64,000 nt of DNA from Pseudomonas schmalbachii. GTDB lineage: Bacteria > Pseudomonadota > Gammaproteobacteria > Pseudomonadales > Pseudomonadaceae. The notes beneath the pieces are model-generated. The model had not been told where the DNA came from. It searched no databases and saw only the letters and a program-made list of their open reading frames with translations. Made by a program: the position numbers and the translations under genes. The stretch covers positions 496,001 through 560,000 of the forward strand of contig NZ_JAELYA010000002.1 of the NCBI RefSeq assembly GCF_017589465.1. Direction: 5' to 3'. Positions 44,396 through 52,504 of the stretch are shown here, one piece after another (position 1 is the first letter of the stretch; each line of letters starts with the position of its first letter).

Positions 44396-46819
44396 ATGAC
44401 TCGCACCTGCTTCAGCCCATCACCCAGCAAACGCGCACCGCTGGCGCTCGCCATCGCCCTGCTGGCCGCACCGGCCATACCGATCGCGGTACAGGCCGCC
44501 GAACAGCCCGGGGCCACGCAAAGCCAGGTCCGTGAGTACGACATTCCCGCCGGTCCGCTCAACGAAACCATCAGCCGCTTCGCCAGCGCCGCCGGCGTCG
44601 CCCTGTCCTTCGATGCGGAACTGACCCGCGGCCGCACCTCGCCCGGCCTGCGCGGCCGCTACAGCGTCGACGACGGCTTCGTCACTCTGCTCGCCGGCAG
44701 CGGCCTGGGCGCCCAGCGCCAGGCCAACGGCAGTTACGTCCTGCGCCAGTTGCCGGGTGGCGATGCACTTGCGCTGGGCGCCACCACGGTGACCGGCGCG
44801 ACCGCCAGTGTCGAAGCGCTGCCCGCCGAATACGCCGGCGGCCAGGTGGCCAAGGGCGCGCGCCTGGGTATGCTGGGCAATACCGACGTCATGAACGCGC
44901 CGTTCAACATCACCAGCTACACCGAGCAGACCATCCAGAACCAGCAGGCGCGCAGCGTCGCCGACGTGCTGGTCAACGATCCCTCCGCGCAGCTGAACAG
45001 TGCACGCACCAACCTCAACGAGGACTTCTCCCTGCGCGGCTTCCCCATGGCCAGCCAGGACGTCGCGCTGAACGGCATGTACGGGCTGATGCCGTTCTTC
45101 CGCGTACCGGTGGAGATGGCCGAGCGCATCGAGGTGCTCAAGGGCCCGAGCGCCCTGCTCAACGGCATGCCGCCCAGCGGCAGCGTCGGCGGCGCGGTCA
45201 ACGTGGTCTCCAAGCGCGCCGGGGATACGCCGCTGGCGCGCCTGACCGGCAGCTACCTGTCCGACTCGATCTATGGCGGCCAGGCCGACCTCGGCCGGCG
45301 CTTCGGCGAGGGCAGCGAGTTCGGCGTGCGCTTCAACGGTGCCTACCGCAACGGCGACACCACGGTAGATCGCCAGTCGCTGGAAGAATCCGTCGGCTCG
45401 CTCGGCCTGGACTACACTGGCGAGCGCCTGCGCCTGTCCGCCGACGTGATCTACCAGCACGAAGATATCGAGGAGGTGGTCCGCCAGTTCCAACTCGGCC
45501 CGGGCCTCACCAAAGTCCCCCACGCGCCGGACAACAGCACCAACTACCCCGGCTTCGGCCAGTCGAGCATGAAGGACCGCACCATGCTGGTCCGCGGCGA
45601 ATACGACTTCACCGACTGGCTGACCGCCTACGCCGGCTATGGCGACCGCAAGAGCGAAATGGATGCGCTGGCCGGCAACCCGGTGCTGCTGAACGAGGCC
45701 GGCGACTTCATGTCCGTCCCGGCCTGGCAGCTCTACGACGTCGCCTCGCATTCGTCCGAGGCCGGCCTGCGCAGTGCGTTCAGCACCGGCCCGGTGGACC
45801 ATCAGTTGACCCTCGGTGCCACCCGGGTGATCCAGAACTCCGATATCGCCTTCGCCTTCAGCGCCTTCGCGCCGCGCGCCTCGAACATCTACGACCCGGT
45901 GTATTCGGATACGCCGAGCACCGCCGGCCTGCCCTCGCACCCGAACAAGTACACCACCAGCGAGCTGACCAGCTACGCCCTGGCGGACACCCTGTCGTTC
46001 GACGATGGCCGCTACCAGCTCATGCTCGGCGCCCGCCACCAGCAGGTCGAAGCGCAGAACTTCGTGATGAACGTCGGCACTCCGTCCGGCGAGCCGTATG
46101 ACGAAAGCACGGTCACGCCGATGGCCGGTGTCGTCTACAAGCCGCTGGAGAACGTCTCGCTGTACGCCAACTACATCGAGGGCCTCAGCCAGGGCGAGAC
46201 GGCACCGCTGGGCACCAGCAACGCCGGCGAGATGTTCGAACCGATCGAGACCAAGCAGAAGGAAATCGGCGTCAAGGTCGACTGGGGCCAGTTGACCACC
46301 ACCCTCGCCGCCTTCGAGATCGAGCGCCCGAGCGGTGCGGTGGAGAACGGCCGCTTCGACCAGAACGCCGAGCAGCGCAACCGCGGCCTGGAGTTCAACG
46401 TCTTCGGCGAAGTCGCCCCCGGCGTACGCCTGCTCGGCGGCGCCTCCTACATCCAGGCCAAGCTGACCAGCACCGCCAACGGCACCTTCGACGACAACGA
46501 CGCCATCGGCGTGCCGCGCAAGCAGCTCAACCTCGGCGGCGAGTGGGATCTCGCCGCGGTGCCCGGTCTGACCCTGACCGCGCGCACGATCTACGCCGGC
46601 CAACAGTACCTCGACCAGGCCAACGAGCTGGACATCCCGAGTTGGGTCCGCGTGGACGTCGGAGCCCGCTATCAGACCGCCGCCCTCGGCAAGCCGGTGA
46701 CCCTGCGTGCCAACCTCGACAACCTGTTCGATGAGGACTACTGGGGCGCCTCGCCGTTCGGCTACCTGTACCTGGGCGCCGGCCGCACCCTGCAGCTCTC
46801 CGCCAGCGTGGACTTCTGA
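44396..46819 (+). CDS. TonB-dependent siderophore receptor with N-terminal signalling domain
   Basis: An 807-residue outer-membrane receptor: signal peptide (LALAIALLAAPAIPIAVQA), a secretin/TonB N-terminal (STN) signalling domain (REYDIPAGPLNETISRFASA through GSYVLRQLPGG, about 45-120), a plug (QQARSVADVLVNDPSAQLNS, EDFSLRGFP, ERIEVLKGPSALLNGMPPSG, VNVVSKRAG) and a barrel ending RTLQLSASVDF. The STN domain plus the adjacent FecI and FecR genes mark it as a transducing siderophore receptor of the FoxA/FiuA-like kind; the ligand is unknown. GGGGGA lies just before the ATG at 44396; the frame is open further upstream through repeat sequence, so the shorter start is preferred. Confidence 0.92.
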   Translation: MTRTCFSPSPSKRAPLALAIALLAAPAIPIAVQAAEQPGATQSQVREYDIPAGPLNETISRFASAAGVALSFDAELTRGRTSPGLRGRYSVDDGFVTLLAGSGLGAQRQANGSYVLRQLPGGDALALGATTVTGATASVEALPAEYAGGQVAKGARLGMLGNTDVMNAPFNITSYTEQTIQNQQARSVADVLVNDPSAQLNSARTNLNEDFSLRGFPMASQDVALNGMYGLMPFFRVPVEMAERIEVLKGPSALLNGMPPSGSVGGAVNVVSKRAGDTPLARLTGSYLSDSIYGGQADLGRRFGEGSEFGVRFNGAYRNGDTTVDRQSLEESVGSLGLDYTGERLRLSADVIYQHEDIEEVVRQFQLGPGLTKVPHAPDNSTNYPGFGQSSMKDRTMLVRGEYDFTDWLTAYAGYGDRKSEMDALAGNPVLLNEAGDFMSVPAWQLYDVASHSSEAGLRSAFSTGPVDHQLTLGATRVIQNSDIAFAFSAFAPRASNIYDPVYSDTPSTAGLPSHPNKYTTSELTSYALADTLSFDDGRYQLMLGARHQQVEAQNFVMNVGTPSGEPYDESTVTPMAGVVYKPLENVSLYANYIEGLSQGETAPLGTSNAGEMFEPIETKQKEIGVKVDWGQLTTTLAAFEIERPSGAVENGRFDQNAEQRNRGLEFNVFGEVAPGVRLLGGASYIQAKLTSTANGTFDDNDAIGVPRKQLNLGGEWDLAAVPGLTLTARTIYAGQQYLDQANELDIPSWVRVDVGARYQTAALGKPVTLRANLDNLFDEDYWGASPFGYLYLGAGRTLQLSASVDF

Positions 46820-46845
46820 CCATGAAAAGCCACAGGAAGCCGTTC

Positions 46846-47991
46846 ATGAGCCATCGTGCGGTGCGCGTCTGGAGCTTCGTGCACAAGTGGAGCAGCCTGG
46901 TCTGCACGCTGTTCATGCTGCTCCTGTGCATCACCGGGCTGCCGCTGATCTTCCATCACGAGATCCAGCACGCGCAGATGCCGGAACTAGCCGAGGTGCA
47001 GCCCGGCACGCCGGCGCCGGGCCTCGATTCGATCATCGCCAGCGCCCGCGCGGCACGTCCGGGGGAAGTGGTGCCCTACGCCTACTTCGACGACGAGGAC
47101 CCACTGGTAATGGTCGCTTCAGGCAGAAGCATGGCCGCGCCGCCGGACGAGCTGTTCTACCAGTTCTACGACCTGCGTAGCGGCCAGCACCTGGATGTAG
47201 CGCAGCCCACCGAAGGGTTCATGTACATCATGCTGCGGTTGCACATGGACATGTTCGCCGGGCTGCCGGGCATGCTGTTCCTGGGCGTCATGGGGCTGCT
47301 GCTGGTGGTCGCCATCGTCAGCGGCGTGGTGCTCTACGCGCCGTTCATGCGCAAGCTGGACTTCGCCACCGTGCGCCGCCAGCGCGGCACCCGCACGCGC
47401 TGGCTGGACCTGCACAACCTGCTCGGCATCGTCACCCTGGTGTGGCTGACGGTGGTGGGCGTCACCGGCTCGATCAACACCCTGGCCATGCCCATCGAGC
47501 GCATGTGGCAGGCCAGCGAACTGGTGGAGATGGCCGCCTCGCACCGCGACCTGCCGCCACCGACACAACTGGCTCCGGCCGCCAGCGCCATCGCCGCCGC
47601 CGAACGCGCCATGCCCGACATGAAGGTCCGCACCGTTGCCTTCCCCGGCAGCCCGTTCGCCAGCCCGCACCATTACGGCATCTACCTGGTCGGCGACAGC
47701 CCGCTGACCAGCCGCCTGCTGACCCCGGCGCTGGCCGACGCCGCCACCGGCGAGATCACCGCGATGCGCGAGATGCCGTTGTACGCCAAGACGCTGTTCG
47801 TCTCGCAGCCGCTGCACTTCGGCGACTACGGCGGCCTGCCGCTGAAGATCGTCTGGGCGCTGCTCGATGTGGCCAGCATCGTCGTGCTCGGCAGCGGCCT
47901 CTACCTGTGGCTGGCCCGGCGCAAGGCTCCGGCGGAGAAACGTCTGGAAGAACAGGACGAGTCGACCCTGGCCACGGAGAACAACGCATGA
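46846..47991 (+). CDS. PepSY-domain membrane protein
   Basis: A roughly 381-residue PepSY-associated membrane protein with four to five helices: the first is LVCTLFMLLLCITGLPLIF, others lie near residues 150, 195 and 340 (ALLDVASIVVLGSGLYLWLA). Conserved His occur in FHHEIQH and LRLHMDMF and could bind haem. Relatives next to siderophore receptors are inner-membrane ferric-siderophore reductases (FoxB/FpvG-like). AGGAAG precedes the ATG at 46846; an in-frame ATG at 46822, two bases past the receptor stop, lacks such a site but is possible. The stop overlaps the next start (ATGA). Confidence 0.85.
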   Translation: MSHRAVRVWSFVHKWSSLVCTLFMLLLCITGLPLIFHHEIQHAQMPELAEVQPGTPAPGLDSIIASARAARPGEVVPYAYFDDEDPLVMVASGRSMAAPPDELFYQFYDLRSGQHLDVAQPTEGFMYIMLRLHMDMFAGLPGMLFLGVMGLLLVVAIVSGVVLYAPFMRKLDFATVRRQRGTRTRWLDLHNLLGIVTLVWLTVVGVTGSINTLAMPIERMWQASELVEMAASHRDLPPPTQLAPAASAIAAAERAMPDMKVRTVAFPGSPFASPHHYGIYLVGDSPLTSRLLTPALADAATGEITAMREMPLYAKTLFVSQPLHFGDYGGLPLKIVWALLDVASIVVLGSGLYLWLARRKAPAEKRLEEQDESTLATENNA

Positions 47992-48179
47992 AACAACGCA
48001 ATCTGTGGATGATCTTCCGCTGGCCGCTGCTGATCGGCCTGCTCAGCCTGATCGGGCTGGTCTCCGCGCTGATCGGCGACGGTGCGCACGATGTGCTGTC
48101 CTGGCTCTGCCTCGGTCTGCCGCTGGTGCTGATCGGCTGGGTCTGGGCACGTCTGCCAGGCAAGCAGGGGGTGCAGTGA
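47988..48179 (+). CDS. Small two-helix membrane protein
   Basis: A 63-residue protein, MKQRNLWMIFRWPLLIGLLS onward, with two hydrophobic helices (LLIGLLSLIGLVSALIGDG and SWLCLGLPLVLIGWVWARL) and a basic tail. The start overlaps the PepSY stop (ATGA) and its stop overlaps the next start (TGATG), so all three are one translational unit. I do not recognise a characterised family with confidence; similar small proteins sit beside PepSY reductases and may be accessory subunits. Confidence 0.8.
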   Translation: MKQRNLWMIFRWPLLIGLLSLIGLVSALIGDGAHDVLSWLCLGLPLVLIGWVWARLPGKQGVQ

Positions 48180-49831
48180 TGGGTCTGACCGCCGCTGACC
48201 TGATGCTGGTCGTCGCCCTGGCGCTATTCCTCGGCGCCTGGTGGTGGCCGACGCTACCCGGACGCAACCGGCTGCTCGGAATGGCCGCGCTCGCGGCGCT
48301 CGGCGCCGGCCTCTACGGCGTATGGGACGACCGCTGGCAGGCCGGGCTGGGCGCCGCCGTCGCCGCACTATGGCTGCTGGTGCTGGGCTTCGCCCGTCGC
48401 CGCACGGCGAGCGGCGTGCCGGTCTGGTCCGGACTGCTGTTCGGCCTGCTCGGCGCGTTGGCAGTGACCGCTCTGTGGCTGTTCCCGGTGGCCGATCTGC
48501 CGCCGCCGGACGGTCCTTACGCGGTCGGCATGCGCGACTTCGAAGTGGTCGACACGAAGCGCCACGGCCTGCTCGGCGCCGCGCCGGAGCAGCCGCGGCG
48601 TCTGCTGGTGCGCGTCTGGTATCCGGCCGAGCCGGCGCCCGGCGCCCGGCCGCGGGCGTATTTCAGCGAGGCCGAGGCGTCCACCACCGCACGCGGCTTC
48701 GGTAGCCTGATCGGCTTCCCGCCGCTGCTCGCCCACCTCAAGCATGTGCGCAGCAACGCCTTCGAAGACGCTCCGCTGCGCCGCGGCACCGGCAAGCTGC
48801 CGGTGGTGTTCTTCAGTCATGGCTATACCGCCTATCCGGCAGCGCACTCGGCGTTGATGGAGGCGCTGGCCAGCCACGGCTACGCGGTCTACTCGATCCA
48901 GCACAGCGGCGACGCCTCGCCGACGCTGTTCCCCGACGGCTCGGTGGCGCCGATGGACCCGGCACTGCTGGTGCACATGCGCCATGTGCTCAAGGCCGGC
49001 TTCCCGCCGGAGATGGTGCGCGGCTATACCGACAGCGACCTCGACGTACGCCTCGAAGGCCAGTTGCGCACCGCGGAGGGCCTGGGCGCGCCGGGAGACC
49101 GGGTGATCACCCTCAGCCCGCCGATCTGGCTGGCCGACCGGCTGTTCGCCCACGACGCGCTGCAGAGCGGTGCGGTGCCGGCGAATGTCGCCGAGCTGGT
49201 CGCCGCCAGCGATTTCACGCGGACCGGCGAGATGGGCATGTCATATGGCGGCTCGACCACTGGCGCAGTGTGCACGGTCGACCGGCGCTGCGCGGCGGCG
49301 GTCAACCTCGACGGCGGCGACTTCCACTTCACCCCGTTCGACACCGACCTGCCGGTGCCGCTGCTGATGTTCCACGCCGACCTGCGCAACTTCTACCGGA
49401 TGCTCGGCGTCGAACCGCAGGGCGAGCTGCAAGGTTTCAACAACTTCTCCTACGAGCGCTTCGAACATGCCGGGCAGCGGGACGACGTCTACCGACTGGT
49501 ATTGCGTGATTCGGTGCACGCCGGCTTCACCGACAACGCCCTGCTGATGCGCCGCCCACTGCGCGACGTGCTGGCCGGCACGGCGCCGGTCGAGGTACTG
49601 ATCGGCGCGCCCAATGCCTTCGTGGTCGGCTTCTTCGACCGCTACCTGCGCGGCCTCGACAGCGGCTTCCCACAGTCGCAGTACGCGCGCTACCCAGGCT
49701 GGGTAACGCGCCGGGACAACCACGCGGTACGCGACTGGTGGCTGGCCAAACCGGCCGCCGAACGGGAAAGCTGGGAACGCCGCATCGCGGCGATGAAGGC
49801 GATGCGTGGCAGCCCGCCGGCAAATCCGTAA
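48179..49831 (+). CDS. Membrane-anchored alpha/beta hydrolase (PAF-acetylhydrolase-like)
   Basis: A 550-residue protein. The first about 105 residues hold three or four hydrophobic helices (LMLVVALALFLGAWWWPTL, LGMAALAALGAGLYGV, AVAALWLLVLGFA, GLLFGLLGALAVTALWLF). The rest is an alpha/beta hydrolase: GKLPVVFFSHGYTAYPAAHS (oxyanion strand), the nucleophile in GMSYGGST, and a late His in DSVHAGFTD. The arrangement resembles platelet-activating-factor acetylhydrolase or dienelactone-hydrolase-type enzymes. As the last gene of a Fur-boxed receptor operon it may hydrolyse an ester siderophore on the periplasmic or membrane side, but that is inference. Confidence 0.8.
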   Translation: MGLTAADLMLVVALALFLGAWWWPTLPGRNRLLGMAALAALGAGLYGVWDDRWQAGLGAAVAALWLLVLGFARRRTASGVPVWSGLLFGLLGALAVTALWLFPVADLPPPDGPYAVGMRDFEVVDTKRHGLLGAAPEQPRRLLVRVWYPAEPAPGARPRAYFSEAEASTTARGFGSLIGFPPLLAHLKHVRSNAFEDAPLRRGTGKLPVVFFSHGYTAYPAAHSALMEALASHGYAVYSIQHSGDASPTLFPDGSVAPMDPALLVHMRHVLKAGFPPEMVRGYTDSDLDVRLEGQLRTAEGLGAPGDRVITLSPPIWLADRLFAHDALQSGAVPANVAELVAASDFTRTGEMGMSYGGSTTGAVCTVDRRCAAAVNLDGGDFHFTPFDTDLPVPLLMFHADLRNFYRMLGVEPQGELQGFNNFSYERFEHAGQRDDVYRLVLRDSVHAGFTDNALLMRRPLRDVLAGTAPVEVLIGAPNAFVVGFFDRYLRGLDSGFPQSQYARYPGWVTRRDNHAVRDWWLAKPAAERESWERRIAAMKAMRGSPPANP

Positions 49832-49847
49832 CCGGCGCATTGAGACA

Positions 49848-49928
49848 GTAGGATGGGTTGAGCGAAGCGATACCCATCGGATACGGGCAAGCGCCGCTGG
49901 TGGGTATCGCAAGCTCAACCCATCCTAC
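49848..49928. repeat. REPIN, family F, copy 3
   Basis: GTAGGATGGGTTGAGCGAAG, GATACCCATC, then the inverse GATGGGT-type arm closing with CAACCCATCCTAC. This is the only complete family F pair in the window. The 321-bp stretch 49832-50152 holds this, family E halves and the right direct repeat; no gene. Confidence 0.85.
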
Positions 49929-49944
49929 GGTGCTGACAATTTTT

Positions 49945-50013
49945 TCACGGGCATGGCCCGCTCCTACAAAAGTCGCGCCAGGGCTGAACCGTAGGAGCGG
50001 GCCATGCCCGCGA
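49945..50013. repeat. Two family E halves, tail to tail
   Basis: CACGGGCATGGCCCGCTCCTAC (49945-49967) followed by GTAGGAGCGGGCCATGCCCGCG (49991-50013). Here the CTAC/GTAG ends face each other, the opposite of the normal REPIN order. The sequence between and before them resembles 42295-42345 beside the left direct repeat. Confidence 0.75.
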
Positions 50014-50138
50014 AACCCGACACCCGGCCACACAAACGTCGGGCGGCACGCGTAGGTTGGCGCTGAGCCTGCGAAGCCCAACAACTGTCTCCGGTAGCAC
50101 CGTGATGTTGGGCTTCACTTCGTTCAGCGCCAACCTGC
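50001..50138 (+). repeat. Right copy of the 138-bp direct repeat (includes REPIN family A copy 6)
   Basis: Same orientation as 42461-42598. The shared part includes the non-palindromic spacer between the family E half and the family A REPIN (50052-50138). Differences seen by eye are CCGGTAGCACCGTG for CCGACAGCACTGTG, one base in CTTCACTTCG, and CAACCTGC for CAACCTAC. Confidence 0.88.
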
Positions 50139-50152
50139 GTCTCAGCACCCAC

Positions 50153-52213
50153 CTACCTCTGCCGCGTAACCCCCGCCGCCTCGTGCGAGCCGTTCATCAC
50201 CTTGCGGTAGAACAGCACGCACACCACCACGAACACCGCCAGCCCCAGCCATTGCGCCACGTCCTCGAAACCGGGGCCGACCAGTGCCAGCGGGGCGTCC
50301 TTGCCGCTGCCGCCGATCAGCGCGGCAAGGAAGATGCCCATCAGGCTTTCGCCGACGATCAGCCCCGAGGCCAGCAGCACGCCTCGGCGCTTGGGTTCCT
50401 CGGCGTAGCGTTCCTCCGGCACGCCGGCCAGCAGGGCGCGGCGGTGCAGGCCGACTTCCAGGCGCCAGGCGAGCAGCGAGCCGATGAACAGGGTCATGCC
50501 GATGGTCGGCGGCAGGTAGATGCCCAGCCCCACCGCCAGCACCGGCAGGCTGGCCTTGCCGGTGCTGCGGCGCAGCATCACGTCGACCAGGATCAGCGCG
50601 ATGCCGAGGGCGACGCCGATGAGGATCATGTTCCAGTTCAGCGCGTGGCGGAAAATCCCGCTGGCGATGGCGGTCAGCAGCGTCGCCTGCGGTGCGGCCA
50701 GTGCCTGCGCCGGGTCCATGCCCGCACGCGGCAGGGCGCCGGTGAAGCCGTAGGCGTTGTACAGCAGCTCCAGCACCGGCGGGATCACCAGCGCGCCGGC
50801 CAGGCAGCCGACGATCAGCGCGACCTGCTGGCGCCAGGGCGTGGCGCCGACCAGGTAGCCGGTCTTGAGGTCCTGCAGGTTGTCGTTGGAGATCGCCGCG
50901 ATGGCCAGCACCACGGAGGTGGTGAACAGCGCCAGGGCAATCGCCAGCTTGCCGTCCATGCGGTCGAGCAGGCCGCCTTCCAGGCTGCCGAAGCCGAGGA
51001 TCAGCAGCGACACGAGGATCACCGCGATGATGCCGATGCCGGAGATCGGGCTGCTCGACGAGCCGACCAGGCCGGCCATGTAGCCGCAGGCGGCGGCGAT
51101 CAGGAAGCCGAAGAAGAAGGCGAACACCACGCACACCGTCAGCAGGCTCCAGAACTGCCAGCCCGGCATGTCCGGCGCGGCCTGTTCGAGGAAGTAGCCG
51201 AACACCACGAACAGCGCGACCAGCAGGAAGCCGGCGATGGCCAGGATCCATTTCGCCGGCATGTCGCGCTCGGTGCGCAGCTCGCTGACCTCGCCGCCGC
51301 CGCGCACCGCTTCGAGGGACGACCAGACGCCCTGCACCATCGGCTTGAACAGCGAGGCCAGGGTCCACAGCGCGGCCACGCCGATGGTGCCGGCGCCGAG
51401 GAAACGCACCTGCGAACTCCACAGCTGGGTCGCCAGCTCCGGCAGCCCCTGCCCGGCCGCCGGCACGGCGTTGACGGTGAGCAGCGGCACGGCGACGCCC
51501 CAGGCGATCACCAGGCCGATGAGGATGGCGATGCCGGCGGTGATGCCCATCAGGTAGCCGGCGCCGACCAGCGCCAGGGAAAAGCCGGTGGACAGGCGGA
51601 AGGCCGTCTGCCCGGCGGTGATCCAGAAGCTGCAGCTTTCCGCGAGCAGCTTGAAGCCGGTGCTGAACAGGCTGAAAACCGCCGCCACCAACCCTCCACC
51701 AAGGATGTCGCGCAGTCCCGGGGCATTGCCCGAAGTCCTGGCCGCGCCCTCCTCCTCGTTGTGGCTGCCGACCCGCAGGATCTCGGCGGCGGCCACGCCC
51801 TCCGGATAGGGCAGCATGCTCTTCACCACCATTACCCGGCGCAGCGGGATGGTGTAGAGCACGCCAAGGATGCCGCCGATGGAGCAGATCGCCGCGGTCT
51901 GCCAGAACGGGAAGCCGCTCCAGTAGCCGATCATCAGCAGGCCGGGAAGGATGAAGATGATCGACGACAGGGTGCCGGCCGCCGAGGCCTGGGTCTGCAC
52001 CATGTTGTTCTCGAGGATGTTCGAGCCGGCGAAGTAGCGCAGCACCGCCATCGAGATCACCGCCGCCGGAATCGACGAGGCGAAGGTGAGGCCCACCTTG
52101 AGGCCGAGGTAGACGTTCGATGCCGTGAATACCACGGTAATCAGCGCACCGAGGATCAGCCCGCGCAGGGTCAGTTCGGCGAGGTTCGCCTCGTCAGGAA
52201 TCCGTTCTCGCAT
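50153..52213 (-). CDS. OPT-family oligopeptide transporter
   Basis: A 686-residue inner-membrane transporter of the OPT superfamily with about 16 hydrophobic segments. Recognisable parts are the N-terminal ELTLRGLILGALITVVFTA SNVYLGLKVGLTF region, the SMLPYPEGVAAAEILRVG loop typical of bacterial OPT proteins, and NDNLQDLKTGYLVGATPWRQ. Such transporters import oligopeptides or metal chelates; the substrate here is unknown. The ATG at 52213 has GAGA upstream. It lies just outside the right direct repeat and is divergent from the PHA synthase gene. The 291 bp between them (52214-52504) should carry both promoters. Confidence 0.9.
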   Translation of the reverse strand: MRERIPDEANLAELTLRGLILGALITVVFTASNVYLGLKVGLTFASSIPAAVISMAVLRYFAGSNILENNMVQTQASAAGTLSSIIFILPGLLMIGYWSGFPFWQTAAICSIGGILGVLYTIPLRRVMVVKSMLPYPEGVAAAEILRVGSHNEEEGAARTSGNAPGLRDILGGGLVAAVFSLFSTGFKLLAESCSFWITAGQTAFRLSTGFSLALVGAGYLMGITAGIAILIGLVIAWGVAVPLLTVNAVPAAGQGLPELATQLWSSQVRFLGAGTIGVAALWTLASLFKPMVQGVWSSLEAVRGGGEVSELRTERDMPAKWILAIAGFLLVALFVVFGYFLEQAAPDMPGWQFWSLLTVCVVFAFFFGFLIAAACGYMAGLVGSSSSPISGIGIIAVILVSLLILGFGSLEGGLLDRMDGKLAIALALFTTSVVLAIAAISNDNLQDLKTGYLVGATPWRQQVALIVGCLAGALVIPPVLELLYNAYGFTGALPRAGMDPAQALAAPQATLLTAIASGIFRHALNWNMILIGVALGIALILVDVMLRRSTGKASLPVLAVGLGIYLPPTIGMTLFIGSLLAWRLEVGLHRRALLAGVPEERYAEEPKRRGVLLASGLIVGESLMGIFLAALIGGSGKDAPLALVGPGFEDVAQWLGLAVFVVVCVLFYRKVMNGSHEAAGVTRQR

Positions 52214-52504
52214 GGAGGAAATCTCTTCGTCAGCAGTCTGGCAAGCGTAGGCCAGAGGCTCTGAGGCGGCGAGGTTCGGCCCGCCCGACGGAGGCCCGCC
52301 GTGCGACTTCCATGTCGTGCGTCAAGCCATATCCCGGCAGACCGCACAAAACACAAATAGTCATCGCGTGACCGGAACTGCCAATTTCGGACAGATTTGA
52401 TCATTCGTTACGCGCATCATGGCCGGCCGAACAGGCGATACGACCTGAACACCTGCGACCGACGTGCCGATTGACCCCTAAGTGCCATGCGTGGAGCTTT
52501 ACCC

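Noticed and set aside
42461-50138. Composite transposon
   Set aside because: The flanking 138-bp repeats contain no transposase and no insertion-sequence ends, and no target duplication was found. I keep the direct repeat as a finding but not as a transposon.
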